A stretch of DNA of 64,000 nt. It comes from Hyphomicrobiales bacterium. GTDB lineage: Bacteria; Pseudomonadota; Alphaproteobacteria; Rhizobiales; Aestuariivirgaceae. The notes below the pieces were generated by a model, which was not told the origin of the DNA, did not search any database, and worked only from the letters and a program-made list of their open reading frames with translations. Made by a program: the position numbers and the translations under genes. This document shows, piece after piece, positions 48,515 through 57,689 of the stretch; position 1 is the first letter of the stretch; every line of letters begins with the position of its first letter. The stretch is taken from positions 2,006,501 to 2,070,500 of the forward strand of contig JADJVV010000001.1 of NCBI GenBank assembly GCA_016710435.1. Direction: 5' to 3'.

Positions 48515-49310
48515 GGCGCGGCAACTCCTTGGCGCGTGCCACCAGCGCTTCCAGCATGCCGGCCAGAACCTGTTGCAGAGAAAGCGCCTTGGCGCTGCTG
48601 AAGCTCCACGGCGGGCTTTCGCTTTCGAGGTAGGCCGATTGCGCGATTTCCATCTGGATCGCGTGCACGCCGGAAAGCGGCTGCCCATAGTGCCGTGTCG
48701 TCCAGCCGCCGCGAAACCGCCCGTTGGTGACGGTGGAGAAACGCGAGGATTCGGCTACGCCCTGCACCGCCGTTGCCAGCATCACATCGCAGCTCTTGCC
48801 ATTGTCAGTACCGATGTTCAGGTCCGGCAACGTCCCGTCAAACAGGAAGGGAATGCGCGAGCGGATGGAATGGCAATCATAGAGAATGGCAAAGCCGTGC
48901 CTGGCCTTCACGCGTTCGATTTCTGCCGAAAGTGCGGCGTGGTAGGGCGCATGATATGTGGCGATGCGCTGTGCCACGTCCTCCGCCGATGGTTCCCGGC
49001 CCTTCTTCCAGATCGCGGCGCCGTCGAAATCGGTGAGCGGGCACAGGCCGGTGGTGTTCTGGCCGGGGTAGAGTGAATCTCCCGTGGGGTCGCGGTTGGC
49101 GTCGATCACATAGCGATGGAACGTGGCGCTGACGACCGTGAGGTCCGGCACGAGGTCGGCATAGAGATCGTTGATGTGCCAGTCCGTGTCGGCCAGAATT
49201 TTTCCATTGCTGTTGAGCCGCGCGGCAATGTCGGTCGGCACGAAGGTGCCGCCATGCGGTTGCCCCAGGATGACGGGACCATCGCCGCGCGTGACGGTCG
49301 CGGCACTCAT
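48507..49310 (-). CDS. hutG: N-formylglutamate deformylase
   Basis: This 267-residue N-formylglutamate amidohydrolase makes glutamate and formate, the last step after HutF. Zinc and active-site features include GQPHGGTFVP, DTDWHINDLYADL, DANRDP and LYDCHSIRSRIPFLFDG. The ATG at 49310 overlaps the hutH stop by 4 bases. The pairing of HutG with HutF shows the five-step route without formamide release. Confidence 0.93.
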   Translation of the reverse strand: MSAATVTRGDGPVILGQPHGGTFVPTDIAARLNSNGKILADTDWHINDLYADLVPDLTVVSATFHRYVIDANRDPTGDSLYPGQNTTGLCPLTDFDGAAIWKKGREPSAEDVAQRIATYHAPYHAALSAEIERVKARHGFAILYDCHSIRSRIPFLFDGTLPDLNIGTDNGKSCDVMLATAVQGVAESSRFSTVTNGRFRGGWTTRHYGQPLSGVHAIQMEIAQSAYLESESPPWSFSSAKALSLQQVLAGMLEALVARAKELPRHG

Positions 49311-50845
49311 GACGCAAAATCCGGAAGGTTCACTTCGCTGGCCGCTGCAAGGGCGCCGCATGCAATCACGGCAGCCGCGGCTTCGAGGTCAGGAGCGATG
49401 AAGCGGTCTTCGCCCAGGGTCCGCACATCCTGCCGCAGACGCGCCACGGCGCGCTGCAATGGTGCTGATGTGGCAAGAGGTGCGCGGAAATCGATGCCCT
49501 GCGCCGCGCACAGCAATTCGATGCCGAGGATGCGTTGCAGGTTGGCATTCATGCGCAGCAGCCGCCGTGCCCCATGCGCCGCCATGGACACATGGTCTTC
49601 CTGGTTGGCCGAGGTGGGCGTGGAATCGGTGACGCACGGCGTTGCGAGATGCTTGTTTTCGCTCATCAGCGCCGCACTCGTCACCTCCGCGATCATGTAG
49701 CCGGAGTTCAGTCCGGGATTGGGCGTGAGGAAGGGCGGCAGGTCGAAGGACAGAGTAGGGTCGACCATCAGCGCCACGCGCCGCTGCGCAATGGCGCCGA
49801 TTTCCGAAATGGCCAGTGCCGTCATGTCGGCAGCAAAGCCCACGGGTTCCGCATGGAAGTTGCCGCCTGATACAATCTGGCCCGAGGCTGTCAGCACCAG
49901 CGGATTGTCGGTTGCAGCATTGGCCTCGATCTCCAGCGTGCGCCCGGCCTGGCGCAACACATCCATGGCGGCACCCGTCACCTGCGGCTGGCAACGGATG
50001 CAATAGGGGTCTTGCACCCGCGTATCGCCTTCGCGATGGCTCTCGCGGATCACCGATCCGTCCAGCAGGGTGCGCATGGCAGCCGCCGCCTCGATCTGCC
50101 CGGCATGGCCGCGCAGGCTGTGGATTTCCGGATGCAGCGGCGCCGTCGAGCCCATGATGGCATCCGTGGACATGGCCGCCGTCACCAGCGAGGCAACAGC
50201 GCAGTCCCAGGCGTCGAAGAGCCCCGCAAGTGCGCAGGCGGTGGAGAATTGCGTGCCGTTGATGAAGGCAAGGCCTTCCTTCGCACCCAGCGGAATGGGC
50301 GAGAGTCCGGCAGATTTCAGCGCCGCCGCACCCGCCATGCGAACACCTCCGACATCGGCCTCACCTTCGCCGATGATCACGGCTGTCATGTGGGCGAGCG
50401 GAGCCAGGTCGCCACTGGCGCCGACTGACCCCTGTGCCGGAACCACGGGCGTGACGCCTTTCGCCAGCATGTCCTCCAGCAAGGTGATGAGCGGCCAGCG
50501 CACGCCGGATGCGCCGCGCCCGAGGCTGAGCAGTTTCAGCGCCATCATCAGCCGCGTGATCGCCCGCGGCATTGCTTCGCCCACGCCGGCACAATGACTG
50601 AGGATGAGATTGCGCTGCAGTGTCGCCGTATCAGCGGGTGCGATGCGCATGGAGGCGAGTTTGCCGAAACCGGTGTTGACGCCATAGACGGGCACGTCCC
50701 CCGCTGCGGCTGCGGCGATCACGGCTGAGGAGGCCTCAATTGCCGCCCGCCTGCTGCGGTGCAACTGCACCGGCAATTCCTCGCGGTAGATGCGGCGAAG
50801 GTCCGCGAGCGTCACTTGCCCGGGCGTAAGTGTGAGAACGCTCAT
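49307..50845 (-). CDS. hutH: Histidine ammonia-lyase
   Basis: This 512-residue lyase converts L-histidine to trans-urocanate and ammonia. The A143-S144-G145 triad in GSVGASGDLAPLAHM forms the MIO prosthetic group, and YGVNTGFGKLAS, HREGDTRVQDPYCIRCQPQV and SANQEDHVSM are conserved. The start ATG at 50845 overlaps the hutI stop by 4 bases. Longer in-frame starts would lie inside hutI. Confidence 0.97.
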   Translation of the reverse strand: MSVLTLTPGQVTLADLRRIYREELPVQLHRSRRAAIEASSAVIAAAAAGDVPVYGVNTGFGKLASMRIAPADTATLQRNLILSHCAGVGEAMPRAITRLMMALKLLSLGRGASGVRWPLITLLEDMLAKGVTPVVPAQGSVGASGDLAPLAHMTAVIIGEGEADVGGVRMAGAAALKSAGLSPIPLGAKEGLAFINGTQFSTACALAGLFDAWDCAVASLVTAAMSTDAIMGSTAPLHPEIHSLRGHAGQIEAAAAMRTLLDGSVIRESHREGDTRVQDPYCIRCQPQVTGAAMDVLRQAGRTLEIEANAATDNPLVLTASGQIVSGGNFHAEPVGFAADMTALAISEIGAIAQRRVALMVDPTLSFDLPPFLTPNPGLNSGYMIAEVTSAALMSENKHLATPCVTDSTPTSANQEDHVSMAAHGARRLLRMNANLQRILGIELLCAAQGIDFRAPLATSAPLQRAVARLRQDVRTLGEDRFIAPDLEAAAAVIACGALAAASEVNLPDFAS

Positions 50846-52056
50846 GCGAGACTCCCGATGATGCGGCTGTGAAGGGGATTGAAGCCGATGCGGTAGGAAA
50901 GCTCGGCAGGATGGGCGGCATTCCACACCGCAAAATTCGCGGCAGCGCCAGCGACGAGGGAACCATGGCCGGCAAGGCCGAGTGCACGGGCGGCATGAAC
51001 AGTCGCACCCGCCAGCGCTTCTTCCGGTGTCATGCGAAACAAGGTGCATGCCATGTTCATGGCAAGAAGCAGCGAGGACATCGGCGAAGATCCGGGATTC
51101 ATGTCGGTCGAGACCGCCATGGCCACGCCGTGCTTGCGGAACAGGTCGATGGGCGGTGCCTGCTTTTCGCGCAATGTGTAGAAGGCGCCCGGCAGGATCA
51201 CGGCAACGGTGCCCGCATCCGCCATGGCCTTCACACCGGCCTCGTCAACATATTCGAGATGTTCCGCCGAGCGTGCGCCATAACGCGCCGCGAGGGCTGC
51301 ACCGTGCAGGTTGGAAAGCTGTTCCGCGTGCAATTTGATGGGCAGGCCCAGACTCTGCGCCACATCGAACACCCGGGCAATCTGGGCTGGCGTGAAGGCA
51401 ATGCCTTCGCAGAATCCATCCACCGCATCCACAAGACCTTCGGCATGGGCGTCCCGCAGGGCCGGAATACAGACGGTGTCGATGTAGGAGTCAGCACGGT
51501 CCTTGAACTCCGGCGGTATGGCGTGCGCGCCCAGGAACGTGGTGATGATCTTCACGTTGCGTTTCTTGCCGATGCGCCGGGCGGCGCGCAGCATGTTCAA
51601 TTCGGTGTCGTGATTGAGACCATAGCCTGATTTGATCTCGAGCACTGATACGCCTTCCGCGATGGCCGCATCCACGCGCGGCAACGCCGCTGCAACGAGT
51701 TCGTCGACGCTCGCCGCCCGCGTCGCCGTGACGGTAGAGATGATGCCGCCGCCGGCGCGCGCAACCTCCTCATAGGTCGCACCCTTGAGCCGCATTTCGA
51801 ATTCATTGGCGCGGTTGCCCCCGTGAACCAGATGCGTGTGGCAGTCGATGAGGGCCGGGGTCACCAGCCGTCCGCCAAGATCTACGATGCGGAATTTTTC
51901 CAAGGCAGCCGGACAATTCGCGCGTGGCCCGATCCATGAAATGCGCCCCTTCTCGACCGCGATGGCGGCCCCGGGCACGAGGCCATAAGCGGGTGCCGCC
52001 ATGGTGGCAGCCGAGCAGTTGACCAGAAGCTGGGAGTCGGAAGTCATGAGTTTCAT
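50842..52056 (-). CDS. hutI: Imidazolonepropionase
   Basis: This 404-residue metal-dependent amidohydrolase opens the imidazolone ring to give formimidoylglutamate. Metal-binding HTH is in DCHTHLVHGGNRANEFEMR, and other motifs are EIKSGYGLN, TFLGAHAIPPE, KLHAEQLSNLHGA and STDMNPGSSP. It is the first gene of the hut operon. The ATG at 52056 (MKLMTSDS) is used; the internal ATG at 52047 is also possible. The HutC-type palindrome lies 38 bases upstream. Confidence 0.96.
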   Translation of the reverse strand: MKLMTSDSQLLVNCSAATMAAPAYGLVPGAAIAVEKGRISWIGPRANCPAALEKFRIVDLGGRLVTPALIDCHTHLVHGGNRANEFEMRLKGATYEEVARAGGGIISTVTATRAASVDELVAAALPRVDAAIAEGVSVLEIKSGYGLNHDTELNMLRAARRIGKKRNVKIITTFLGAHAIPPEFKDRADSYIDTVCIPALRDAHAEGLVDAVDGFCEGIAFTPAQIARVFDVAQSLGLPIKLHAEQLSNLHGAALAARYGARSAEHLEYVDEAGVKAMADAGTVAVILPGAFYTLREKQAPPIDLFRKHGVAMAVSTDMNPGSSPMSSLLLAMNMACTLFRMTPEEALAGATVHAARALGLAGHGSLVAGAAANFAVWNAAHPAELSYRIGFNPLHSRIIGSLA

Positions 52057-52093
52057 CCGTTTCGGGCTTTACAGGGTTCTAGGCTTCTGCGAT

Positions 52094-52113
52094 TATTATG
52101 TCTAGACATAATA
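52094..52113. promoter_or_regulatory. HutC operator between hutI and hutF
   Basis: TATTATGTCTAGACATAATA is a perfect 20-base palindrome. Its core GTCTAGAC fits the GntR/HutC-subfamily consensus GT-N-TA-N-AC. It lies in the 69-base gap shared by the divergent hutI and hutF genes, so one site can control both. Urocanate is the known inducer of HutC in other bacteria. Confidence 0.85.
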
Positions 52114-52125
52114 TGAGGAGGCGCC

Positions 52126-53499
52126 ATGACGCCGACACACGCGATCTCCGCCGGGAAGGCACTGCTGGCGGATGGCTGGGCGAGCGATGTGCGGGTCGTC
52201 GTGACCGGCGGGCGCATCACCGGGATCAGCAAGGACACATCGCCCGCTGCGGGCGATGAGCGGGTCTCGGCCCTGCTTCCGGCACTCGGCAATCTGCATT
52301 CCCACAGCTTCCAGCGCGCCATGGCAGGCATGACGGAATATCGTGCGGCAGGCCGCGAGAGCTTCTGGACCTGGCGCGATCTCATGTACCGCTTCCTCGA
52401 TCACCTCACGCCGGACCACGTGGAAGCCATCGCCGCACAGGTCTTCATGGAGATGCTGGAGGCGGGCTACGCCGCGGTGGGAGAATTCCACTACGTGCAT
52501 CACCAGAGCGGCGGTGGGCGATACAGCAACATCGCGGAACTCTCCTCCCGGATCATGGCGGCCGCCAACGAGACGGGTATAGGATTGACCCATCTCCCGG
52601 TCCTCTACAGCTATGGCGGAGCCGGAAAGGCACCGCTTGCCGGCGGGCAACTGCGCTTCGGCAACAGCGTCGATGATTTTGCGAAACTGCACGAACGGTG
52701 CAGGGATCTTGCACGGGCGCTTCCTTCGGACACGGTGGTGGGCATCGCCCCCCATTCGCTCCGCGCAACTTCGCCCGAAGACCTGACCCGCGCCTGGCCG
52801 CTGGCGGGCGCGAACCCCATTCACATCCACGTGGCCGAACAGCCGCGCGAGGTGGACGAGATCAGCGCCTGGCTCGGCGCCCGCCCTGTGCAATGGCTTC
52901 TGGACCATGTGCCCGTCGCGAAAAACTGCTGTGCCATCCACGCCACCCACATGACACCGGGAGAGACAGCCGCACTCGCTCGCAGCGGCGCGGTCGCAGG
53001 GTTGTGTCCCATTACCGAAGCCAATCTCGGTGATGGACCGTTCAACGGACCGGGCTGGATTGCAGCACAGGGCCGCTTCGGCCTCGGCTCCGATTCCAAC
53101 GTGCGCATTTCGCTCACGGAGGAATTGCGCACCCTGGAATATTCCCAGCGCCTGCGCGATCTGGCCCGCAACGTCATGGTGCCGGAACAGGGTTCCGTTG
53201 GCGCCTTCCTTTACCGTGAAGCAGCGCGCGGCGGGGCACAGGCCCTGGGCCGCGACAGTGGTACAATCGAAATCGGCAAGACGGCCGACCTTGTGGCCGT
53301 GGACACGGACCACCCCACGCTCTGCGCGCTTGATGAGCGGCATCTTCTCGACGGCATCTGCTTTGCGGCGCCTGATGGCATTGTGACCGATGTCTGGTCA
53401 GCGGGCCGCCATCAGGTGAAGCACGGCCATCACATCATGCGGCAGCCCGTCACCCTGCGCTATCGCGCTGCCCTGCGCGATCTGGTGAGTCGCCTGTGA
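52126..53499 (+). CDS. hutF: Formimidoylglutamate deiminase
   Basis: This 457-residue amidohydrolase converts N-formimidoylglutamate to N-formylglutamate and ammonia. Metal motif HSH is in GNLHSHSFQRAMAG; further conserved parts are GEFHYVHHQ, IHIHVAEQPREVDE, IHATHMTPGE and GLGSDSNVRISL. The ATG at 52126 has a strong GAGGAGG site right after the HutC palindrome. It is cotranscribed with hutC. Confidence 0.95.
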   Translation: MTPTHAISAGKALLADGWASDVRVVVTGGRITGISKDTSPAAGDERVSALLPALGNLHSHSFQRAMAGMTEYRAAGRESFWTWRDLMYRFLDHLTPDHVEAIAAQVFMEMLEAGYAAVGEFHYVHHQSGGGRYSNIAELSSRIMAAANETGIGLTHLPVLYSYGGAGKAPLAGGQLRFGNSVDDFAKLHERCRDLARALPSDTVVGIAPHSLRATSPEDLTRAWPLAGANPIHIHVAEQPREVDEISAWLGARPVQWLLDHVPVAKNCCAIHATHMTPGETAALARSGAVAGLCPITEANLGDGPFNGPGWIAAQGRFGLGSDSNVRISLTEELRTLEYSQRLRDLARNVMVPEQGSVGAFLYREAARGGAQALGRDSGTIEIGKTADLVAVDTDHPTLCALDERHLLDGICFAAPDGIVTDVWSAGRHQVKHGHHIMRQPVTLRYRAALRDLVSRL

Positions 53500-54215
53500 T
53501 GGTGGTGGCATCGGCCAGGTCCGCAGGTGCGGATGGATACCGCGGCGTGAAGGAAGCGCTGCTCGGCCGCATCCGCACCCACGACTGGCCACCGGGCAGC
53601 CTGCTGCCGGGCGAGATCGAACTGGCGGAGGAATTCGGTGTTGCCCGCGGCACGGTGAACCGCGCGCTCCGCGAATTGACGGAAGAGGGTTTTTTGGAGC
53701 GCCGCCGCAAAGGCGGCACGCGCGTGCGGCCAGCCCCACTGCGCGCCGCGCGTTTTGAAATCCAGCTTGTGCGCGCGGCGATTGAGGCGAGGGGCGCACA
53801 CTATGGCTACCAGCTTCTTCTCCGGCGCGAGGAGGAAGGCCCGGCCGACGTGCGCAGCATTCTCGCCGTGCCACCTCGAACGCAACTGTTGCGGCTCCTC
53901 TGTCTTCATACCGCTGACGGAAAACCCTATCAGGTGGAGGAGCGCTGGATCAGCCTCGCCGCCTTGCCCGACGCCCGCGGCGCCGACTTCGCAACGCTCG
54001 GCCCCAATGAATGGCTCGTCCAGACGGTTCCCTACACGGAGGTGGAAATCCGCATCCGCGCTGCGGCGGCGCTGCGGACCGTGGCGAAGGCACTGCACGT
54101 GGCCGATGGAACGCCGTTGCTCACCACCTGGCGCACCACCTGGCTGGATGGACATGCGCTCACCCACGTCCGCCTCTATTTCCACAAAGGTCATGAACTG
54201 GTGACGCGCTACTGA
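53499..54215 (+). CDS. hutC: GntR/HutC family repressor of histidine utilisation
   Basis: This 238-residue repressor has a GntR winged helix (GYRGVKEALLGRIRTHDWPPG, LAEEFGVARGTVNRALRELTEEGFLERRRKGGTRV) and a UTRA ligand domain that in HutC binds urocanate. The ATG at 53499 overlaps the hutF stop (TGATG), so the repressor is translated with HutF. A GTG one codon earlier is possible. It probably binds the palindrome at 52094-52113. Confidence 0.93.
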   Translation: MVVASARSAGADGYRGVKEALLGRIRTHDWPPGSLLPGEIELAEEFGVARGTVNRALRELTEEGFLERRRKGGTRVRPAPLRAARFEIQLVRAAIEARGAHYGYQLLLRREEEGPADVRSILAVPPRTQLLRLLCLHTADGKPYQVEERWISLAALPDARGADFATLGPNEWLVQTVPYTEVEIRIRAAAALRTVAKALHVADGTPLLTTWRTTWLDGHALTHVRLYFHKGHELVTRY

Positions 54216-54302
54216 CGCAGTCCCGTCGAGGCAGGCGGGCATTTGCAAGTCTGCCAGAGCCGCGCCATAACAGGGCATGACACGCTTTGCAGGGAAGACC
54301 CC

Positions 54303-55283
54303 ATGACTGTTTCCGCCGCCCACGGCCAGAACAGCCTCCAGCGCAACCCCGGAACGCCACTGATGCCGGAATGGTTTGAAACCGCGCAGGTGAACACCAG
54401 TGCCGCCGAACGCCGTGCCGCAACACTTCCCGCCCGCCGCAGCGTCAAGAAGGACTATCAGGCCGCCTGGCTGGTGCGGGCGATCCAGTGCATCGACCTC
54501 ACCACACTTGCGGGCGACGATACGGCGGCGCGCGTGCACCGCCTTTGCGCCAAGGCCATGCGCCCTTTGCGGGACGACATCGTGGAGAAGCTCGGCCTTG
54601 CGGCAGCGCCGCCGCAAGTGGGTGCCGTTTGCGTTTATCCTGCCATGGTGCCTCACGCGGTGAAGGCTCTGGCGCGCTCCACCATTCCCGTGGCCTCCGT
54701 CGCAACCGGATTTCCGGCGGGCTTGACGCCTCTGCCGGTGCGCCTCGCCGAAATCCGCTGGGCCGTCGATCATGGCGCACGCGAAATCGACATCGTGATC
54801 TTCCGCGAGCAGGTGCTGAAGCAGGAGTGGCAGGCGCTCTACGACGAAATCGCCGCCATGCGTGAAGCCTGCGGCGAGGCCCATCTCAAGACCATCCTGG
54901 CGACCGGCGATCTCAAGACCCTGCGCAATGTCTACAAGGCCTCGATGGTCGCCATGCAGGCCGGTGCCGACTTCATCAAGACATCGACGGGCAAGGAAGA
55001 CGTGAATGCCACGCTGCCCGTCAGCCTCACCATGGTGAGGGCACTGCGCGACTACGGGGAAGAGACGGGTCACAAGATCGGCTTCAAGCCGGCGGGTGGA
55101 CTGCGCACCGCGAAGGACGCGATGAACTGGCTGATCCTCATGAAGGAAGAACTAGGCCGCCGCTGGCTGGAACCTGACCTGTTCCGCATCGGCGCATCAT
55201 CACTGCTGGCCGACATTGAACGCCAGCTCGAACATCACGTGACGGGGCGGTATGCCGCGCTGTCACATCACGCCCTAGCCTGA
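54303..55283 (+). CDS. deoC: Deoxyribose-phosphate aldolase
   Basis: This 326-residue Class I aldolase splits deoxyribose 5-phosphate into glyceraldehyde 3-phosphate and acetaldehyde. The Schiff-base Lys lies in ADFIKTSTGK, with VCVYPAMV, VATGFPAG, EIDIVI and FKPAGGLRT around it. It is longer than E. coli DeoC (259) through an N-terminal extension (MTVSAAHGQNSLQRNPG...) like eukaryotic DERA. It lies 9 bases before the aldehyde dehydrogenase, which could remove the acetaldehyde. Confidence 0.95.
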   Translation: MTVSAAHGQNSLQRNPGTPLMPEWFETAQVNTSAAERRAATLPARRSVKKDYQAAWLVRAIQCIDLTTLAGDDTAARVHRLCAKAMRPLRDDIVEKLGLAAAPPQVGAVCVYPAMVPHAVKALARSTIPVASVATGFPAGLTPLPVRLAEIRWAVDHGAREIDIVIFREQVLKQEWQALYDEIAAMREACGEAHLKTILATGDLKTLRNVYKASMVAMQAGADFIKTSTGKEDVNATLPVSLTMVRALRDYGEETGHKIGFKPAGGLRTAKDAMNWLILMKEELGRRWLEPDLFRIGASSLLADIERQLEHHVTGRYAALSHHALA

Positions 55284-55292
55284 GGACCTCCC

Positions 55293-57689
55293 ATGCCCAG
55301 CATTCCAGACATTCTCGACAGCATGGATTACGGCCCTTCGCCGGAACAGACCGGGGAGGTGCGTGAATGGCTCTCGCGCCATGGCGATGGTTTCGGCCAC
55401 TTCATTGCTGGTGCTTTCACCCCAGCCAATTCGAAGACCCTGATCGACGTGGACAACCCCGCCACAGGCGAGCGCCTCGCGCGCGTGCCACAGGGAACGG
55501 CGGCTGATGTCGATGCAGCGGTCAAGGCTGCTCGCAAGGCCTTCCCGGCCTGGTCGCGCCTGCCGGGGCACGCGCGCGCCCGTCATCTCTACGCGCTGGC
55601 CCGCCACATCCAGAAGCGCGAGCGTTTCTTCGCCGTTCTTGAAACCATGGACAACGGCAAGACGATCCGCGAGAGCCGCGACATCGATGTGCCGCTGGTG
55701 GCGCGCCATTTCTATCATCATGCCGGCTGGGCCCAGCTGATCGACAGTGAGTTTCCGGGCCATGTGGCTCTTGGCGTGTGCGGCCAGATCATCCCGTGGA
55801 ATTTTCCGCTGCTCATGCTGGCATGGAAAATTGCGCCGGCCCTGGCGGCAGGCAATACGGTTGTCCTGAAACCTGCGGAGTTCACCCCGCTCACGGCACT
55901 GGCCCTGGCCGAGGCCTGCGTGGAAGCGGGGTTGCCGAAGGGTGTGGTCAACATCGTGACAGGCGATGGCGATACGGGTGCTGCCCTCGTGGCCCATCCG
56001 GACGTGGACAAGATCGCCTTCACCGGCTCCACCGAAGTGGGCCGCCTCATCCGCCAGGCCACGGCGGGGTCAGGCAAGAAGCTCTCGCTCGAACTCGGCG
56101 GCAAGTCGCCCTTCATCGTCTACGAAGATGCCGATCTTGATGCGGCGGTCGAAGGCGTTGTCGACGCGGTGTGGTTCAACCAGGGGCAGGTTTGTTGCGC
56201 GGGCACGCGACTGCTGGTGCAGGAAGCCGTGGCGCCCCGTTTTCTCGCCAAGCTGCGAAAGCGCATGGACACGATGCGGATCGGTGATCCGCTGGACAAG
56301 TCCATGGACATGGGTCCGCTGGTGGCCCCGGTGCAGCTTCAGCGCGTCACCAGTCTGGTGAAGAAGGGCGAGGAAGAAGGTGGCACGCTTGTGCAGTCCG
56401 CCTGTCCGCTGCCGTCCAAGGGCAACTACTATCCGCCGTCGCTGTTCATCGATGCCGAACCCGCCTCCACTGTCATGCAGGAAGAGATCTTTGGTCCCGT
56501 CGTTGCGGCCATGACCTTCCGCACGCCCGACGAAGCTGTGACAATTGCAAATCACACGCGCTATGGATTGGCGGCGTCCATCTGGTCCGAGAACATCAAC
56601 GTGGCGCTTGACGCCGCGTCGCGCGTGAAGGCGGGCGTGGTCTGGATCAACGCGACCAACCTCTTCGATGCGGCCGCGGGTTTTGGCGGATACAAGGAAT
56701 CGGGTTTCGGCCGCGAAGGCGGACGTGAAGGCCTGCATGAATATCTTGTCCCCGGTTGGCTGAAGGCATTGCCCAAGCCTGCCGATGCAGCAGCGGTACA
56801 TTTGTCCGGTGCCACCACCGTGCGACCGCCGCTGGAAGAGGGACGGATCGACCGCACCGCCAAGCTCTATATCGGCGGCAAGCAGGCGCGGGCCGACGGC
56901 GGCTATTCCTTTGCCGTGACCGACCGGAAGGGCCGGGTGATCGGCGACGCCGCACTGGGCAGTCGCAAGGACATTCGCAACGCCGTGGAAGCTGCGGCAA
57001 AGGCCTCCGCATGGTCGTCGGCTTCCGCCCACAACCGGGCGCAGGTTCTGTATTACATCGCCGAAAACCTCGCCGCCCGCGAAGGCGAATTTGCCGCGCG
57101 CCTCGGCGAAGCGGGAGCCTCCTCCCGTGACGCACGCCGCGAGGTGCAGGCCGCGCTGGAGCGGATCTTCTTCTACGCCGCCCATGCCGACAAATTCGAC
57201 GGCCGCATCCACTCCACCAATGCCAAGCGCCAGACGACGCTCGCCTTCAACGAACCCTTCGGCGTGATGGGCCTCGTGTGCCCCGCGAAGAATGCGTTGC
57301 TCGCCTTCGTCTCGCTTCTCATGCCCGCACTGGCCATGGGCAATCGTGCCGTCATCATTCCGGCGGAGACGATGCCGTTGGTGGCGACGGATTTCTACCA
57401 GGTCCTCGATACCTCGGACGTTCCCGCAGGCACGGTCAACATCGTGACAGGTGCCCGTGATGAACTGGCAAAGACCCTCGCGGATCACGATGAAGTGGCG
57501 GCCCTTTGGTACCACGGATCCAAGGCGGGCGTGACCATGGTGGAGAAAGCCTCCGCCGGAAATCTCAAGCCCACCTGGACCATCGCCGATGGTGCCATCG
57601 ACTGGTTCGATCCGCAGCAATCGCAGGGGCACGAATACCTTCGTCGCGCCAGCCAGGTGAAGAACATCTGGATTCCCTATGGTGAATGA
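55293..57689 (+). CDS. ALDH16-type aldehyde dehydrogenase with a degenerate second domain
   Basis: This 798-residue protein has two aldehyde dehydrogenase domains. The first (about 30-505) is complete: NAD site IIPWNFPLLM and FTGSTEVG, E267 in LELGG, catalytic C301 in NQGQVCCAG. The second (about 520-798) has the NAD-type fold but no catalytic Cys: where one is expected the sequence reads KASAGNLKPTWT. This arrangement matches the ALDH16 family, in which the second domain helps dimerisation. It is cotranscribed with deoC and so probably oxidises acetaldehyde. Its end overlaps the adenine deaminase start by 11 bases. Confidence 0.88.
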   Translation: MPSIPDILDSMDYGPSPEQTGEVREWLSRHGDGFGHFIAGAFTPANSKTLIDVDNPATGERLARVPQGTAADVDAAVKAARKAFPAWSRLPGHARARHLYALARHIQKRERFFAVLETMDNGKTIRESRDIDVPLVARHFYHHAGWAQLIDSEFPGHVALGVCGQIIPWNFPLLMLAWKIAPALAAGNTVVLKPAEFTPLTALALAEACVEAGLPKGVVNIVTGDGDTGAALVAHPDVDKIAFTGSTEVGRLIRQATAGSGKKLSLELGGKSPFIVYEDADLDAAVEGVVDAVWFNQGQVCCAGTRLLVQEAVAPRFLAKLRKRMDTMRIGDPLDKSMDMGPLVAPVQLQRVTSLVKKGEEEGGTLVQSACPLPSKGNYYPPSLFIDAEPASTVMQEEIFGPVVAAMTFRTPDEAVTIANHTRYGLAASIWSENINVALDAASRVKAGVVWINATNLFDAAAGFGGYKESGFGREGGREGLHEYLVPGWLKALPKPADAAAVHLSGATTVRPPLEEGRIDRTAKLYIGGKQARADGGYSFAVTDRKGRVIGDAALGSRKDIRNAVEAAAKASAWSSASAHNRAQVLYYIAENLAAREGEFAARLGEAGASSRDARREVQAALERIFFYAAHADKFDGRIHSTNAKRQTTLAFNEPFGVMGLVCPAKNALLAFVSLLMPALAMGNRAVIIPAETMPLVATDFYQVLDTSDVPAGTVNIVTGARDELAKTLADHDEVAALWYHGSKAGVTMVEKASAGNLKPTWTIADGAIDWFDPQQSQGHEYLRRASQVKNIWIPYGE

